Shown: positions 21,940 to 31,203, numbered from the stretch's first letter. The stretch is DNA of 64,000 bases from Streptomyces sp. JB150 (GCF_011193355.1 NZ_CP049780.1:5499803-5563802); one strand, 5' to 3'. A program made the numbers and translations. Notes: generated from the letters alone by a model not told the origin.

Positions 21940-24786
21940 TCAACCGGAGAAGCCGACGTGCGCGAGCCGCAGCGGGCCGCGCAGTCTGACGCGGACGTCG
22001 CGCACGCCGTCCGCGGTGAAGGCGGCGGTCAGACGCGTGTAGTCGTACGGGCCGGACGTCGGGGCGTCGAGCGTCAGGGTCGCCGGCGCGGCGCCCGGGG
22101 CCGGCCACACCTCCACCGTGCCGCCCCCGCCCGCCACCTCGACGCTCACCTGACGGACGCCCGTGCCGAAGTCGCAGGCGCGGTAGAGGAGTTCGGCGAC
22201 GTCCGCCGACGGGGTCACCGCGTCGCCCGACACCTTCGTACGGTCCACGATCCGCGTGCCGCTCTGCTCGTCGAAGTCCACCGCGTCCAGACCGCGGGAC
22301 GCGACCGGGCGCGGCGTCGCGGGCTCGCCGTCCAGGGTCACCGTGGTCCGCAGCCGGATGTCCTCGGAGGACGCCCCGGCCAGCAGCTCGTACGGGCCGG
22401 GCTCCACGCGCCAGTCGCCGCGCGCGACGTCCCAGAACGCGAAGGCGGACAGCGGGACGTCGAAGGACAGCTCCCTGGTCTCGCCCGGCGCCAGGGTGAT
22501 CCGCGCGTGGTCCAGCAGCTGGCGGCGCGGGCGGATCACCGACGGGTCCGCCGCCCGGGCGTAGAGCTGCGCGACCTCGTCCGCCCGGACCGCGCCGGTG
22601 TTGGTGACCCAGAACGTGACGCGCACCGCGCCGTCCGCCGCCCGCGCGGTCAGGTCCGTGTAGGTGAAGCGGGTGTACGACAGGCCGTGGCCGAACGGGA
22701 ACAGCGGCGTGCCCTCGAAGTAGAGGTAGGTCTGGCGGCTGCCGATGACGTCGTAGTCGAGGAGGTCGGGCAGGTCCGCGTCGTCCGCGTACCAGGTCTG
22801 CGGGAGGCGGCCGGCCGGTGAGACGTCGCCGGCCAGGACCCGGGCCAGGGCGGTGCCGGCCGCCTGGCCGCCGTGCGCGGTCCACAGCATCGCGGGCAGC
22901 GCGGCGGGTGCCACCGTGTAGGGGTACGCCGACACCAGCGCCAGCACCGTGCGCGGGTTGGCGGCGCGGGCGGCGCGCAGCAGGCGCTGCTGGTGGCCGG
23001 GGAGCCGCAGCGTCGTACGGTCCTCGGTCTCGCGGCCGTTGAGGTGCGGGTCGTTGCCCGCGACCACCACGACCACGTCCGCGCCGGCGGCGGCCCGCGC
23101 CACCGCGTCCTCGCCGTGCTCGGTGACCTCCAGCGCGAAGACCGCCGGCTCGTCCGGGGAGCCGGGCGCGGCAACCTTCACGCCGTCCGCGGCGACACAG
23201 ACGTGCCGGCCCGTCCCCAGGTGGAGCAGGAGGTGACCGTTCTCGTGGGGTTCCAGGCGGAACGTCTCCTGCACGACCCAGCCGCCGGGCTGGTCCGCGG
23301 AGGCGCGGACGTAACCGTCCTCGGCGACGGAGAGATAGCGGCCGTCGGGGGCGCGCAGCGTCAGCACGTCCTCGCCCCAGTCGATCAGGGCCAGTTCGGT
23401 GCCGTCGGCACCGGTGGTCAGCGGCGGCAGGTCGGTGCGGCCGGCGAGCAGCGCCGGGTCGAGCGCGCCCTCGGCGCCGCGCGCCGGGCCGTCCGCCCGC
23501 TCGGCCGGCGGTACGCGCAGATACGTGCCCTCGGCCGTCCTGAGCCGGATCCGGTCCACGCCTTCCGCGAAGCTCACCCGGTCGGCGCCGAACCGTTCCA
23601 GCAGACCCTCCAGCGGGGTGGAGCGGTGGATCAGCGTGCCGCTGTACCAGTCGAGCTTGCACTCGTCGGCGAGCAGGCCCACGACGGCGATCCGGGTGTC
23701 CGGGGCCAGCGGGAGGAGACCGTCGTTCTTCAGCAGGACGATGGCCTGCTCGGCCGCCTCCTGAGCGAGCGCCCGGTGCTCGGGGGTGTCGAAGGCGCCC
23801 GGGGCGGCGTACGCGCCGGGGCCGTCGAACTCGCCGAGCCGGAAGCGCACCGAGAGCTGGCGGCGGACCGCCGTGTCGATGTCCGCCTCGGTGAGCAGGC
23901 CCTTCGCCAGGGCGCCCCGCAGCCGGGCGGTGATCTTCGATCCGTCCGTGCCGTGGTCGGTGAAGCTGTCCACGCCGGCCAGCAGCGCCGCCGCCGTCGC
24001 CTCCTCGTGGGTGTCGAAGTAGTGCTCGGAGTCGACCAGGTTGGACGGCGCGCCCGCGTCCGAGCAGACCAGCAGCTCCTGGTCGGTCCAGGTGCGCAAC
24101 TGCTCGCGCAGGTACGGGGAGACGTGGTTGGGGCGGCCGTTGACCAGGTTGTACGCCGGCATCACCCCGGCGACCGCGCCCGCCTCGACGGTGTCGCGGA
24201 AGGCCCGCAGGTCGTACTCGTGCAGCACGCGCGGGCGGACCGAGGCCGAGCAGGTGTCCCGGTCCGTCTCGTTGTTGTGGGCGAGCCAGTGCTTGAGGAC
24301 GGGGGCCGTGCGCCAGTACACCGGGTGGTCGCCGCGCAGCCCGCGGGTGTAGGCGGTGGCGATGGCCGAGGTGAGCCGGGGGTCCTCCGAGTAGCCCTCC
24401 TCGTTGCGGCCCCACAGCGGATGGCGCAGCAGGTTCACCGTCGGCGCCCACACGTTGAGCCCGACCCGCTCGTCGCGGGCGCGCATCGCGCGCACCTCCT
24501 GCGAGACCGCCTCGCCGATCCGGCGCACCAGCTCCGGGTTCCATGTCGCGCCGATCCCCACGGCCTGCGGGAACACCGTCGCCGGGCCCATCCAGGCCAC
24601 CCCGTGCAGGGCCTCCTGGCCGGTGCGGAAGGCGGCGATGCCCAGGCGGTCCACGGCGGGCGCGAACTGGTGCAGGAAGGAGATCTTCTCGTCGAGGGTG
24701 AGCCGCGACAGCAGGTCGTCGATGCGCTTCGCGAACGGCAGGTGCCGGTCACGAAAAGGCGGTGCGGGCGGCGTTCGTTCGGTCAC
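21940..24786 (-). CDS. GH3 beta-glucosidase/xylosidase with an inserted fascin-like beta-trefoil domain (cytoplasmic)
   Basis: A 948-residue enzyme without a signal peptide. The GH3 N-terminal barrel (about 20-320) has KHWLAHNNETDRD and the nucleophile Asp243 in LLVCSDAGAP. The second GH3 domain (about 345-720) is interrupted at ~410-555 by a segment with DRIRLRTAEGTYLRV and LTLRAPDGRYLSVAEDGYVR, the repeat pattern of fascin-like beta-trefoils. The second half resumes with VVVAGNDPHLNGRETEDR, where the acid/base Glu is expected. A fibronectin III-like domain (about 740-810) and a C-terminal CBM-like sandwich follow. It probably removes glucose from xyloglucan-derived oligosaccharides inside the cell. 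The GTG at 24786 follows GAGGGGAACCCCAC. The operator at 24823 overlaps its promoter. Confidence 0.9.
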   Translation of the reverse strand: MTERTPPAPPFRDRHLPFAKRIDDLLSRLTLDEKISFLHQFAPAVDRLGIAAFRTGQEALHGVAWMGPATVFPQAVGIGATWNPELVRRIGEAVSQEVRAMRARDERVGLNVWAPTVNLLRHPLWGRNEEGYSEDPRLTSAIATAYTRGLRGDHPVYWRTAPVLKHWLAHNNETDRDTCSASVRPRVLHEYDLRAFRDTVEAGAVAGVMPAYNLVNGRPNHVSPYLREQLRTWTDQELLVCSDAGAPSNLVDSEHYFDTHEEATAAALLAGVDSFTDHGTDGSKITARLRGALAKGLLTEADIDTAVRRQLSVRFRLGEFDGPGAYAAPGAFDTPEHRALAQEAAEQAIVLLKNDGLLPLAPDTRIAVVGLLADECKLDWYSGTLIHRSTPLEGLLERFGADRVSFAEGVDRIRLRTAEGTYLRVPPAERADGPARGAEGALDPALLAGRTDLPPLTTGADGTELALIDWGEDVLTLRAPDGRYLSVAEDGYVRASADQPGGWVVQETFRLEPHENGHLLLHLGTGRHVCVAADGVKVAAPGSPDEPAVFALEVTEHGEDAVARAAAGADVVVVVAGNDPHLNGRETEDRTTLRLPGHQQRLLRAARAANPRTVLALVSAYPYTVAPAALPAMLWTAHGGQAAGTALARVLAGDVSPAGRLPQTWYADDADLPDLLDYDVIGSRQTYLYFEGTPLFPFGHGLSYTRFTYTDLTARAADGAVRVTFWVTNTGAVRADEVAQLYARAADPSVIRPRRQLLDHARITLAPGETRELSFDVPLSAFAFWDVARGDWRVEPGPYELLAGASSEDIRLRTTVTLDGEPATPRPVASRGLDAVDFDEQSGTRIVDRTKVSGDAVTPSADVAELLYRACDFGTGVRQVSVEVAGGGGTVEVWPAPGAAPATLTLDAPTSGPYDYTRLTAAFTADGVRDVRVRLRGPLRLAHVGFSG

Positions 24787-24822
24787 GTGGGGTTCCCCTC
24801 GGAATGGAGCGACGAGGCGCTT

Positions 24823-24836
24823 TCGAAGCGCTTCGA
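24823..24836. promoter_or_regulatory. LacI-type operator before the GH3 gene
   Basis: TCGAAGCGCTTCGA, a perfect 14-bp palindrome 37 bases upstream of the GH3 start. It overlaps the presumed -10 and transcription start, where a repressor would block initiation. Confidence 0.8.
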
Positions 24837-24865
24837 TGCTCAGTGGGAGCAGGGTCGGGTGTCAA
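24836..24865 (-). promoter_or_regulatory. Putative GH3 promoter
   Basis: On the minus strand TTGACA (24865-24860), an 18-base spacer and GAGCAT (24841-24836) make a plausible promoter whose downstream end overlaps the operator at 24823-24836. Confidence 0.5.
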
Positions 24866-24978
24866 GACATCGCGGCGCACCAACTCCCGGGTGCCGCCGA
24901 CATTTCAAGGTGTGTACGGGGGAGCACCGGGGACCCGGATGCCGGGTCCGCGCCTTTGAGGAATCTTGGAAACGACCC

Positions 24979-25007
24979 TTGTGCACCCCCGGGGGTTCAC
25001 TTAACCT
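24979..25007 (+). promoter_or_regulatory. Putative promoter of the xyloglucan import and degradation operon
   Basis: TTGTGC (24979-24984), a 17-base spacer and TAACCT (25002-25007). The operator at 25018 lies right after it, at about +4 to +17, a position that lets a bound repressor block the polymerase. Confidence 0.5.
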
Positions 25008-25017
25008 CGCAGCAACA

Positions 25018-25031
25018 TCGAAGCGCTTCGA
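25018..25031. promoter_or_regulatory. LacI-type operator before the sugar-import operon
   Basis: TCGAAGCGCTTCGA, identical to the site at 24823, 114 bases before the binding-protein start codon. Confidence 0.8.
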
Positions 25032-25145
25032 CGCACCGACCTTCAGAAGTCGAAGGAACGCTTCGGCTCAGCCAGTTCCACTGAAGACACCGCAGCCGAC
25101 GGCCCCACCGCCGGGTGTCCTGGTGCGCCACGAAGGGTTGACGCA

Positions 25146-26834
25146 ATGACGCCGAACGCCGCTTCCGTCTCCTCCGGCCCGAGCCGGAGAAGCTTCCTCG
25201 CCTCCACGGCGGTCGCCACCGCAGCGGTGGCCGGGGGCATGCCGCTGCTCGCCGCCTGTGGCGGCTCGGCGGACGGCGACTCCCGCGAGGGCACCACGTC
25301 GGGCAAGAAGGCGCGCAAGCTGCTGCCGGCGTACGTCGCCAGCAACGTGGTGACCCCGGACATCCCGGCGAAGAACGGCTCCGCCGTCGGCTTCACCCGC
25401 GAGGTCGTGGTCGCCGACCTGAAGACGTCCGTGCCGAAGAAGCTCGGCAAGGGCGGCTCCATCAGGATCATGTCGCCGTTCTGGGGCACCCCGCCGAAGG
25501 GGAACAACGCCTACTACGCGGCGATGAACGACCTGATCGGCGTCGACATCACCTGGCAGAACCAGGACGGCATCACCTACGACGAGAAGCTGGGCGCGGT
25601 CCTCGCCTCCAGTGACATGCCGGACGTCGTGGTCATCCCCAGCTGGAACATGGGCGGCAAGATACCCAGCGCCATCATCAGCAAGTTCGCCGACCTCGGC
25701 CCGTACCTGTCGGGCGACGCGGTGAAGAAGTACCCCAACCTGGCCGCCATCCCCACCGAGGCCTGGCAGTACTCCATCTTCGGCGGCAAGCTGCGCGGCC
25801 TGCCCCAGCCGGCGCCCTCCGTCACCGGCATCGTGCCCTTCTACCGCAAGGACGTCTTCGACAAGGAGGGCTGGCAGCCCCCGCGTTCCGCCGCCGAGTT
25901 CCTGTCCTTCGCCAAGGACGTCACCAACGCCCGCGCGAAGGTGTGGGCCTGCGACGACATGAAGTGGACCGCCTTCAACATCTTCGGCGTGCTGTCCGGC
26001 AGCGAGAAGCCGCTCGGCTGGAACCAGGTCGACGGCAAGCTGGTCTACCGCGTCGAGACCGAGGAGTTCCTCGAGGCGCTGGAGTGGACCCGCAAGCTGT
26101 ACGCCGCGGGCGTGGTCCACCCCGACGCGAAGGCGGCCACCCAGGGCACCGCGGGCGACCGGTTCACCGCCGGCCAGGTCCTGATGTACAACAACAACAT
26201 CTCGGACTGGTGGGGCAAGATGTCCGAACAGGCCGCCCAGAACCCCGAGTTCCGGATCGCCGGCATGGACATCTTCGGCCACGACGGCGGCCAGCCGCGG
26301 CTGTGGGCCGGATCGCCCGCCGGCATCTTCGCCTTCGTCAACAAGAAGGCGTCCAAGGCCGTCATCGAGGACGTGCTCGCCGCCGCGAACGTCACCGCCG
26401 CCCCGTACGGCACCAGGGAGTACATGCTCACCAACTACGGGGTCGAGGGCACGCACTACAGCGTCAAGGACGGCATGCCGCTCAAGAACGACAAGGGCAA
26501 CGCCGAAGTCGTCAACGCCTACGTGATGCTCGCCAGCCCCGCCCCCACCATCGCCCACCCGGAGTTCCCGGACATCACCCGCGAGCAGGTGGAGTGGCAG
26601 CAGCGGATGGGCGCCTTCACCAGCAGGTCCGCCTTCTGGGGCATGCAGATCACCGAGCCCGCCCGCTACACCAACCTCTCCAACGACTTCGAGCAGCTGG
26701 AGGACGACATCGTCCGCGGCCGCAAGAAGATCGGCGACATGCAGCAGGCCGTCTCCGACTGGCGCAAGCAGGGCGGCGACAAGCTGCGGGACTGGTACCA
26801 GAAGCTGCTCGACGACAACGGTTCCGCGCAGTGA
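25146..26834 (+). CDS. Sugar ABC transporter substrate-binding lipoprotein (LplA-like), probably for xyloglucan oligosaccharides
   Basis: A 562-residue exported binding protein. A twin-arginine signal (SRRSFLAS, RR at 14-15) leads to a lipobox LAAC with Cys38 as the anchor. The mature part is the long (over 500 residues) extracellular solute-binding type seen with LplB/YtcP-like permeases, which usually bind larger oligosaccharides. Recognisable pieces are GGSIRIMSPFWGTPPKGNNA and AVLASSDMPDVVVIP. Ligand identity is inferred: every enzyme gene in this operon acts on xyloglucan linkages. The ATG at 25146 is preceded by AAGGGTTGACGCA. It is the first gene of a plus-strand run that continues to 36189 with no terminator visible. 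Confidence 0.9.
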   Translation: MTPNAASVSSGPSRRSFLASTAVATAAVAGGMPLLAACGGSADGDSREGTTSGKKARKLLPAYVASNVVTPDIPAKNGSAVGFTREVVVADLKTSVPKKLGKGGSIRIMSPFWGTPPKGNNAYYAAMNDLIGVDITWQNQDGITYDEKLGAVLASSDMPDVVVIPSWNMGGKIPSAIISKFADLGPYLSGDAVKKYPNLAAIPTEAWQYSIFGGKLRGLPQPAPSVTGIVPFYRKDVFDKEGWQPPRSAAEFLSFAKDVTNARAKVWACDDMKWTAFNIFGVLSGSEKPLGWNQVDGKLVYRVETEEFLEALEWTRKLYAAGVVHPDAKAATQGTAGDRFTAGQVLMYNNNISDWWGKMSEQAAQNPEFRIAGMDIFGHDGGQPRLWAGSPAGIFAFVNKKASKAVIEDVLAAANVTAAPYGTREYMLTNYGVEGTHYSVKDGMPLKNDKGNAEVVNAYVMLASPAPTIAHPEFPDITREQVEWQQRMGAFTSRSAFWGMQITEPARYTNLSNDFEQLEDDIVRGRKKIGDMQQAVSDWRKQGGDKLRDWYQKLLDDNGSAQ

Positions 26835-26860
26835 CCCGGCGCTGAGGCAAGGAGACGGCC

Positions 26861-27895
26861 GTGTCCCACAGCACGGTGCCTCGCAGCAGGGACGAGGCGC
26901 ACACGAGGAAGGCCGCGGCGCGGACGCCGGACACCCGCTCCGGGCGGCGCCCCGCGCGACGGCCCGGCAAGCTGAGCCTGCGGCTCAGGCTGCGCCGCGA
27001 CCGCACGCTGATCCTGATGACCCTGCCGGCCGTCGCGCTGGTCCTGGTCTTCAACTACGTACCGATCCTGGGCAACGTCGTCGCCTTCCAGGAGTACGAC
27101 CCGTACATCAGCGACAACGGGTTCGCCGCCATGCTGGAGAGCCCCTGGGTGGGCCTGGAGCAGTTCCAGCGGATCTTCGAGGACTCGGCGTTCTGGGACG
27201 CCGTACGGAACACGCTGGTGCTGTTCTTCCTCCAGCTCGTGCTGTTCTTCCCCATCCCGATCGCGCTCGCGCTGCTCATCAACAGCGTGATCAGGCCCCG
27301 GGTGCGGGCGGTGTCGCAGGCCATCCTCTACCTGCCGCACTTCTTCTCCTGGGTGCTGGTCATCACCGTCTTCCAGCAGATCTTCGGCGGCGCCGGCATC
27401 ATCGCGCAGACCCTGCGCCGGCACGGGTACGAGGGCTTCGACCTCATGACCGACCCCGGGATCTTCAAGTTCCTGGTGACGGCGGAGGGCGTCTGGAAGG
27501 ACGCGGGCTGGGGCATCATCGTCTTCCTCGCCGCACTCGCCTCCGTCAGCCCGGACCTGTACGAGGCGGCGGCCATGGACGGCGCGGGGCGCTGGCGGCG
27601 CCTGTGGCACGTCACGCTGCCCGCGCTGCGGCCGGTGATCGCGCTGCTGCTGGTGCTGCGGGTCGGCGACGCGCTCACCGTCGGCTTCGAACAGATCCTG
27701 CTGCAGCGCGACGCGGTCGGGCCGGGCGCGGCGGAGGTGCTCGACACCTATGTGTGGTGGAACGGCGTGCGCAACCAGGACTTCAGCTTCGCCGCGGCCG
27801 CGGGCCTGATCAAGGGGCTGGTCAGCGTGGCGCTGGTGCTCGCCGCGAACAAGGTGGCCCACATGATGGGCGAGCAGGGGGTGTACAAGAAGTGA
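26861..27895 (+). CDS. Sugar ABC transporter permease (LplB-like)
   Basis: A 344-residue membrane permease. A basic N-terminal tail of about 45 residues precedes the first span (LILMTLPAVALVLVFNYVPI). The periplasmic loop holds VGLEQFQRIFEDSAFWDAVR, typical of LplB/UgpA-type proteins. The EAA coupling loop is EAAAMDGAGRWRRLWHVTLP, needed to contact the ATPase. The GTG at 26861 follows AAGGAGACGGCC. It would form the channel with the next gene. No ATPase gene lies in the locus; in Streptomyces such importers often share the ATPase MsiK encoded elsewhere. Confidence 0.92.
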   Translation: MSHSTVPRSRDEAHTRKAAARTPDTRSGRRPARRPGKLSLRLRLRRDRTLILMTLPAVALVLVFNYVPILGNVVAFQEYDPYISDNGFAAMLESPWVGLEQFQRIFEDSAFWDAVRNTLVLFFLQLVLFFPIPIALALLINSVIRPRVRAVSQAILYLPHFFSWVLVITVFQQIFGGAGIIAQTLRRHGYEGFDLMTDPGIFKFLVTAEGVWKDAGWGIIVFLAALASVSPDLYEAAAMDGAGRWRRLWHVTLPALRPVIALLLVLRVGDALTVGFEQILLQRDAVGPGAAEVLDTYVWWNGVRNQDFSFAAAAGLIKGLVSVALVLAANKVAHMMGEQGVYKK

Positions 27896-27924
27896 CCGCC
27901 GTCCTGGACCGGAGGCACGAACCC

Positions 27925-28842
27925 GTGGCGGAGAAGGCGCCCCGCTGGTGGCAGGCCCCGCCGCGGCCCGTCTGGGAGGAGCCGCCCGGACGGGCCGGGC
28001 TCGCCGGCAAGGGGATCGTCCTCGCCGGTGCCTGCCTCGCCGTGCTGTTCCCGCTGTGGATCGTCATCGTCACCAGCCTGTCGTCCAAGAAGACCATCAC
28101 CGAGGCCGGCGGTCTGGTGCTGATCCCGAGGGACATCACCTTCGTCGCCTACCAGGAGCTGCTGAGCGGCGGGCAGGTCACCCGCGCCACCCTCGTCAGC
28201 CTGGGCGTCACGCTCGTCGGCACGCTGTTCTCGATGACGGTGTCCGTGCTCGCCGCCTACGGGCTGTCGCGCAGCGGGTCGCTCGGGCACCGCTGGATGC
28301 TGATGACGCTGCTCGCGACGATGTTCTTCGGCGCGGGGCTGATCCCCACGTACCTGCTGGTGCAGTCCCTGGGGCTGACGGACACGTATCTCGCGCTGAT
28401 CCTGCCGAGCGCGGTGAGCGTCTTCAACATCCTGGTGCTGCGCGGGTTCTTCATGAACATCTCGCCCGAACTGATCGACAGCGCGCGGATCGACGGGGCG
28501 GGGGACTGGCGGATCCTGTGGAAGATCGTGCTGCCGCTGTCGCGGGCCGTGGTCGCGGTGATCACGCTGTTCTACGCGGTGGGGTACTGGAGCGCCTGGT
28601 TCAACGCGTCGATCTACCTCACCGACCAGGACATGATGCCGCTGCAGAACGTCATGATCCAGCTGGTGCAGAAGCAGGAGCAGCCGGTGGGGATGAGCCA
28701 GGCCATCAAGACCGGGCAGATCTCGGCGCTGGCCGTGCAGATGGCGGTGATGGTGCTGGCGCTGCTGCCGGTGGCGGTGGTGTCGCCGTTCGTCCAGAAG
28801 CACTTCAAGAAGGGGATGCTGACGGGGGCGGTGAAGGGGTGA
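27925..28842 (+). CDS. Sugar ABC transporter permease (LplC/YtcP-like)
   Basis: A 305-residue permease with six membrane segments, beginning GIVLAGACLAVLFPLWIVIV. Typical features are LSSKKTITEAGGLVLIPRDI in the first external loop and the EAA-type loop ELIDSARIDGAGDWRILWKI followed by VLPLS. The C-terminus SPFVQKHFKKGMLTGAVKG is characteristic of this group. Two starts compete: the GTG at 27925 with GGAGG nine bases upstream, chosen here, and a GTG at 27892 that overlaps the previous stop (GTGA) and would add 11 residues by coupled translation. It completes the importer with the preceding permease and lipoprotein. Confidence 0.92.
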   Translation: MAEKAPRWWQAPPRPVWEEPPGRAGLAGKGIVLAGACLAVLFPLWIVIVTSLSSKKTITEAGGLVLIPRDITFVAYQELLSGGQVTRATLVSLGVTLVGTLFSMTVSVLAAYGLSRSGSLGHRWMLMTLLATMFFGAGLIPTYLLVQSLGLTDTYLALILPSAVSVFNILVLRGFFMNISPELIDSARIDGAGDWRILWKIVLPLSRAVVAVITLFYAVGYWSAWFNASIYLTDQDMMPLQNVMIQLVQKQEQPVGMSQAIKTGQISALAVQMAVMVLALLPVAVVSPFVQKHFKKGMLTGAVKG

Positions 28843-28872
28843 GGTCCTTCTCGCCGTAGGGGTGCGGGTCGT

Positions 28873-28948
28873 CCGGCGGCTGCGGCTTCGTCGTGGTCGG
28901 TCGCGCCCGCGCGGCGGAGCCGCATGTCGAAACAGCCCCGCGCCCCTG
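28873..28948 (+). repeat. Diverged copy of the dispersed GC-rich repeat
   Basis: The segment runs from CCGGCGGCTGCGGCTTCGTC to CAGCCCCGCGCCCCTG and contains GCGCGGCGGAGCCGC in the middle. Its last part matches the repeats at 1541 and 1614 read on the plus strand. It sits between the permease and GH74 genes within the presumed operon. Confidence 0.55.
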
Positions 28949-28992
28949 AGCACGTCTCCGTGCCCCCCGTTCCACAGAAACCGGAGTGTGTC

Positions 28993-31203
28993 ATGCCCAT
29001 GCCTCTGCCGCGTCGGCGTACCGTCCTCGCCGGTGCCGTCACCGCTGCCGCGGTCACCGCGCTGCCCGCCGTCCCCGCCCAGGCCGCGCAGGCCGCCCAA
29101 GCCGCCCAGGCCGCCGGAGCATCCGCCTACCGCTGGCGCAACGTCGTCATCGGCGGCACCGGATTCATCACCGGCGTGCTGTTCCACCCCGCCGTCCGCG
29201 GGCTCGCCTACGCCCGCACCGACATCGGCGGCGCCTACCGCTGGGACGACCGGGCGGCCCGCTGGATCCCGCTGACCGACCACCTCGGCTGGGACGACTG
29301 GAACCTGCTCGGCGTGGAGGCGATGGCGGTCGACCCCGCGCACCCGGACCGGCTCTACCTCGCCCTCGGCACCTACACCCAGCCCTGGTCGGGCAACGGG
29401 GCGGTGCTGCGGTCCGAGGACCGGGGCGCCACCTGGCGGCGCACCGACCTCACCGTGAAGCTCGGCGCCAACGAGGACGGGCGGGGAACGGGCGAGCGGC
29501 TGCTGGTCGACCCGCGCGACAGCGACACGCTCTGGCTCGGCACCCGGCACGACGGACTGCTCAAGTCGACCGACCGGGGCGCCACCTGGGCGCCCGCGAC
29601 CGGCTTCCCGGTCACCCCCAGCCCCTCCGGGCAGGGCGTCACCCTGCTCGTCGCGGCCGGCCGCGACGTCTACGCCGGCTGGGGCGACGGTGACGGCACC
29701 GCGCCGAACCTGTTCCGCACCACGGACGGCGACCGCTGGCAGCCCGTCCCCGGACAGCCGTCCGGCACCGCCGCCAAGGTCCCGGTGCGCGCCGCGTACG
29801 ACCGCCACGCCCGCGAGCTGTACGTGACGTACGCCGACGCGCCCGGCCCCAACGGGCAGACGGACGGCAGCGTCCACAAGCTGGCCTGCGCCAGCGGCAC
29901 GTGGACCGAGGTGACCCCGGCGAAGCCGGACGGCGCCGCCGACACCTTCGGATACGGCGGGGTCGCCGTCGACGCCCGCCGCCCGGGCACCGTCGTCGTG
30001 TCCACCAACAACCGCTGGGCCGCCGTCGACACGCTGTACCGCTCCACGGACGGCGGACGCTCCTGGACCTCGCTGAAGGAGTCGGCCGTCCTCGACGTGT
30101 CCGAGACCCCGTACCTGAAGTGGGGGCAGGACAAGCCCAAGTTCGGCTGGTGGATCCAGGCGCTCGCCGTCGACCCCCACGACGCGCGCCACATCGTCTA
30201 CGGCACCGGCGCCACCCTCTACGGCACCCGCGACCTCAGGCACTGGGCGCCGGAAATCCGCGGGCTGGAGGAGGCGTCCGTGCGGCAGCTCATCTCGCCC
30301 CCGGAAGGGGAGGCGCACCTGATCAGCGGGCTCGGGGACATCGGCGTGATGTACCACGAGCGGCTCACCGCGTCCCCCTCGCGGGGCATGGCCGCCAACC
30401 CGGTGTTCGGCACCGCGACGGGGCTCGCGCAGGCCGCGCGCAAACCGTCGTACGTCGTCCGCACCGGCTGGGGCGACCACGGCAACGGCGCCCACTCGCA
30501 CGACGGCGGCCGCACCTGGGCACCCTTCGCCACCCAGCCCGGCCTCGCCAAGGACGCGCCGGGGCCGATCGCCGTCAGCGCCGACGGGAGCGTGCTGCTG
30601 TGGACGTTCGTGCACTGGGACGGCACCCGGTACCCCGCCCACCGCTCCGCGGACCACGGGGCGACCTGGTCCGAGGTCGCCACCTTCCCCAAGGGCGCCA
30701 CACCGGTCGCCGACCCGGTCGACCCATCGCTGTTCTACGCCTACGACACCGCGTCGGGAACGGTGTTCGCCAGCACCGACGGCGGCCGCACCTTCACCGC
30801 GCGGGCGACCGGACTGCCCGCCGGAGACACCCAGTTCAAGCTCGTCGCGGCCCCCGGACGCGCCGGTGACCTGTGGCTGTCCGCCAAGGAGAACGGGCTG
30901 TACCGGTCCACCGACGGCGGGGCCGCCTTCACCGAGGTCGGCAGCTGCCGGGCCTCGTACGCCCTCGGCTTCGGCAAGGCCGCCGACGGCGCGGACTACC
31001 CGGCCGTCTACCAGGTCGGCACGGTCGGCACCCTCACCGCCGTGTACCGCTCCGACGACCGGGCCCGCACCTGGGTGCGGATCAACGATAACCGGCACCA
31101 GTGGGGCTGGACCGGCGAGACGATCACCGGCGACCCGCGCGTGTACGGCCGGGTCTACGTCGCCACCAACGGCCGCGGAATCCAGTACGGAGAGCCCGTC
31201 TGA
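28993..31203 (+). CDS. Secreted GH74 xyloglucanase (endo-beta-1,4-glucanase on xyloglucan)
   Basis: A 736-residue exported enzyme. The N-terminus is a Tat-type signal (PRRRTVLAG) with cleavage near residue 30 and a short AAQAAQAAQAAG repeat. The rest is two seven-bladed propellers built from BNR/Asp-box repeats, seen as SEDRGATWRRT, STDRGATWAPA, STDGGRSWTSL and SADHGATWSEV. The catalytic Asp77 lies in LAYARTDIGGAYRWD, the diagnostic GH74 sequence. GH74 enzymes cut the glucan backbone of xyloglucan. There is no carbohydrate-binding module, unlike many secreted homologues. The ATG at 28993 is preferred over 28924 because CCGGAG lies just upstream and the signal peptide starts there. The next gene overlaps its stop codon (TGATG). 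Confidence 0.93.
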   Translation: MPMPLPRRRTVLAGAVTAAAVTALPAVPAQAAQAAQAAQAAGASAYRWRNVVIGGTGFITGVLFHPAVRGLAYARTDIGGAYRWDDRAARWIPLTDHLGWDDWNLLGVEAMAVDPAHPDRLYLALGTYTQPWSGNGAVLRSEDRGATWRRTDLTVKLGANEDGRGTGERLLVDPRDSDTLWLGTRHDGLLKSTDRGATWAPATGFPVTPSPSGQGVTLLVAAGRDVYAGWGDGDGTAPNLFRTTDGDRWQPVPGQPSGTAAKVPVRAAYDRHARELYVTYADAPGPNGQTDGSVHKLACASGTWTEVTPAKPDGAADTFGYGGVAVDARRPGTVVVSTNNRWAAVDTLYRSTDGGRSWTSLKESAVLDVSETPYLKWGQDKPKFGWWIQALAVDPHDARHIVYGTGATLYGTRDLRHWAPEIRGLEEASVRQLISPPEGEAHLISGLGDIGVMYHERLTASPSRGMAANPVFGTATGLAQAARKPSYVVRTGWGDHGNGAHSHDGGRTWAPFATQPGLAKDAPGPIAVSADGSVLLWTFVHWDGTRYPAHRSADHGATWSEVATFPKGATPVADPVDPSLFYAYDTASGTVFASTDGGRTFTARATGLPAGDTQFKLVAAPGRAGDLWLSAKENGLYRSTDGGAAFTEVGSCRASYALGFGKAADGADYPAVYQVGTVGTLTAVYRSDDRARTWVRINDNRHQWGWTGETITGDPRVYGRVYVATNGRGIQYGEPV

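Larger units (their letters stand above)
24787..25145. other. Divergent control region between the GH3 gene and the sugar-import operon
   Basis: These 359 bases hold no gene. They contain two perfect copies of TCGAAGCGCTTCGA, one beside each outward promoter, with centres 195 bases apart. The stretch from about 24866 to 24978 shows nothing further that I recognise. AAGGG about ten bases before 25146 is the ribosome site of the binding-protein gene. Confidence 0.75.
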
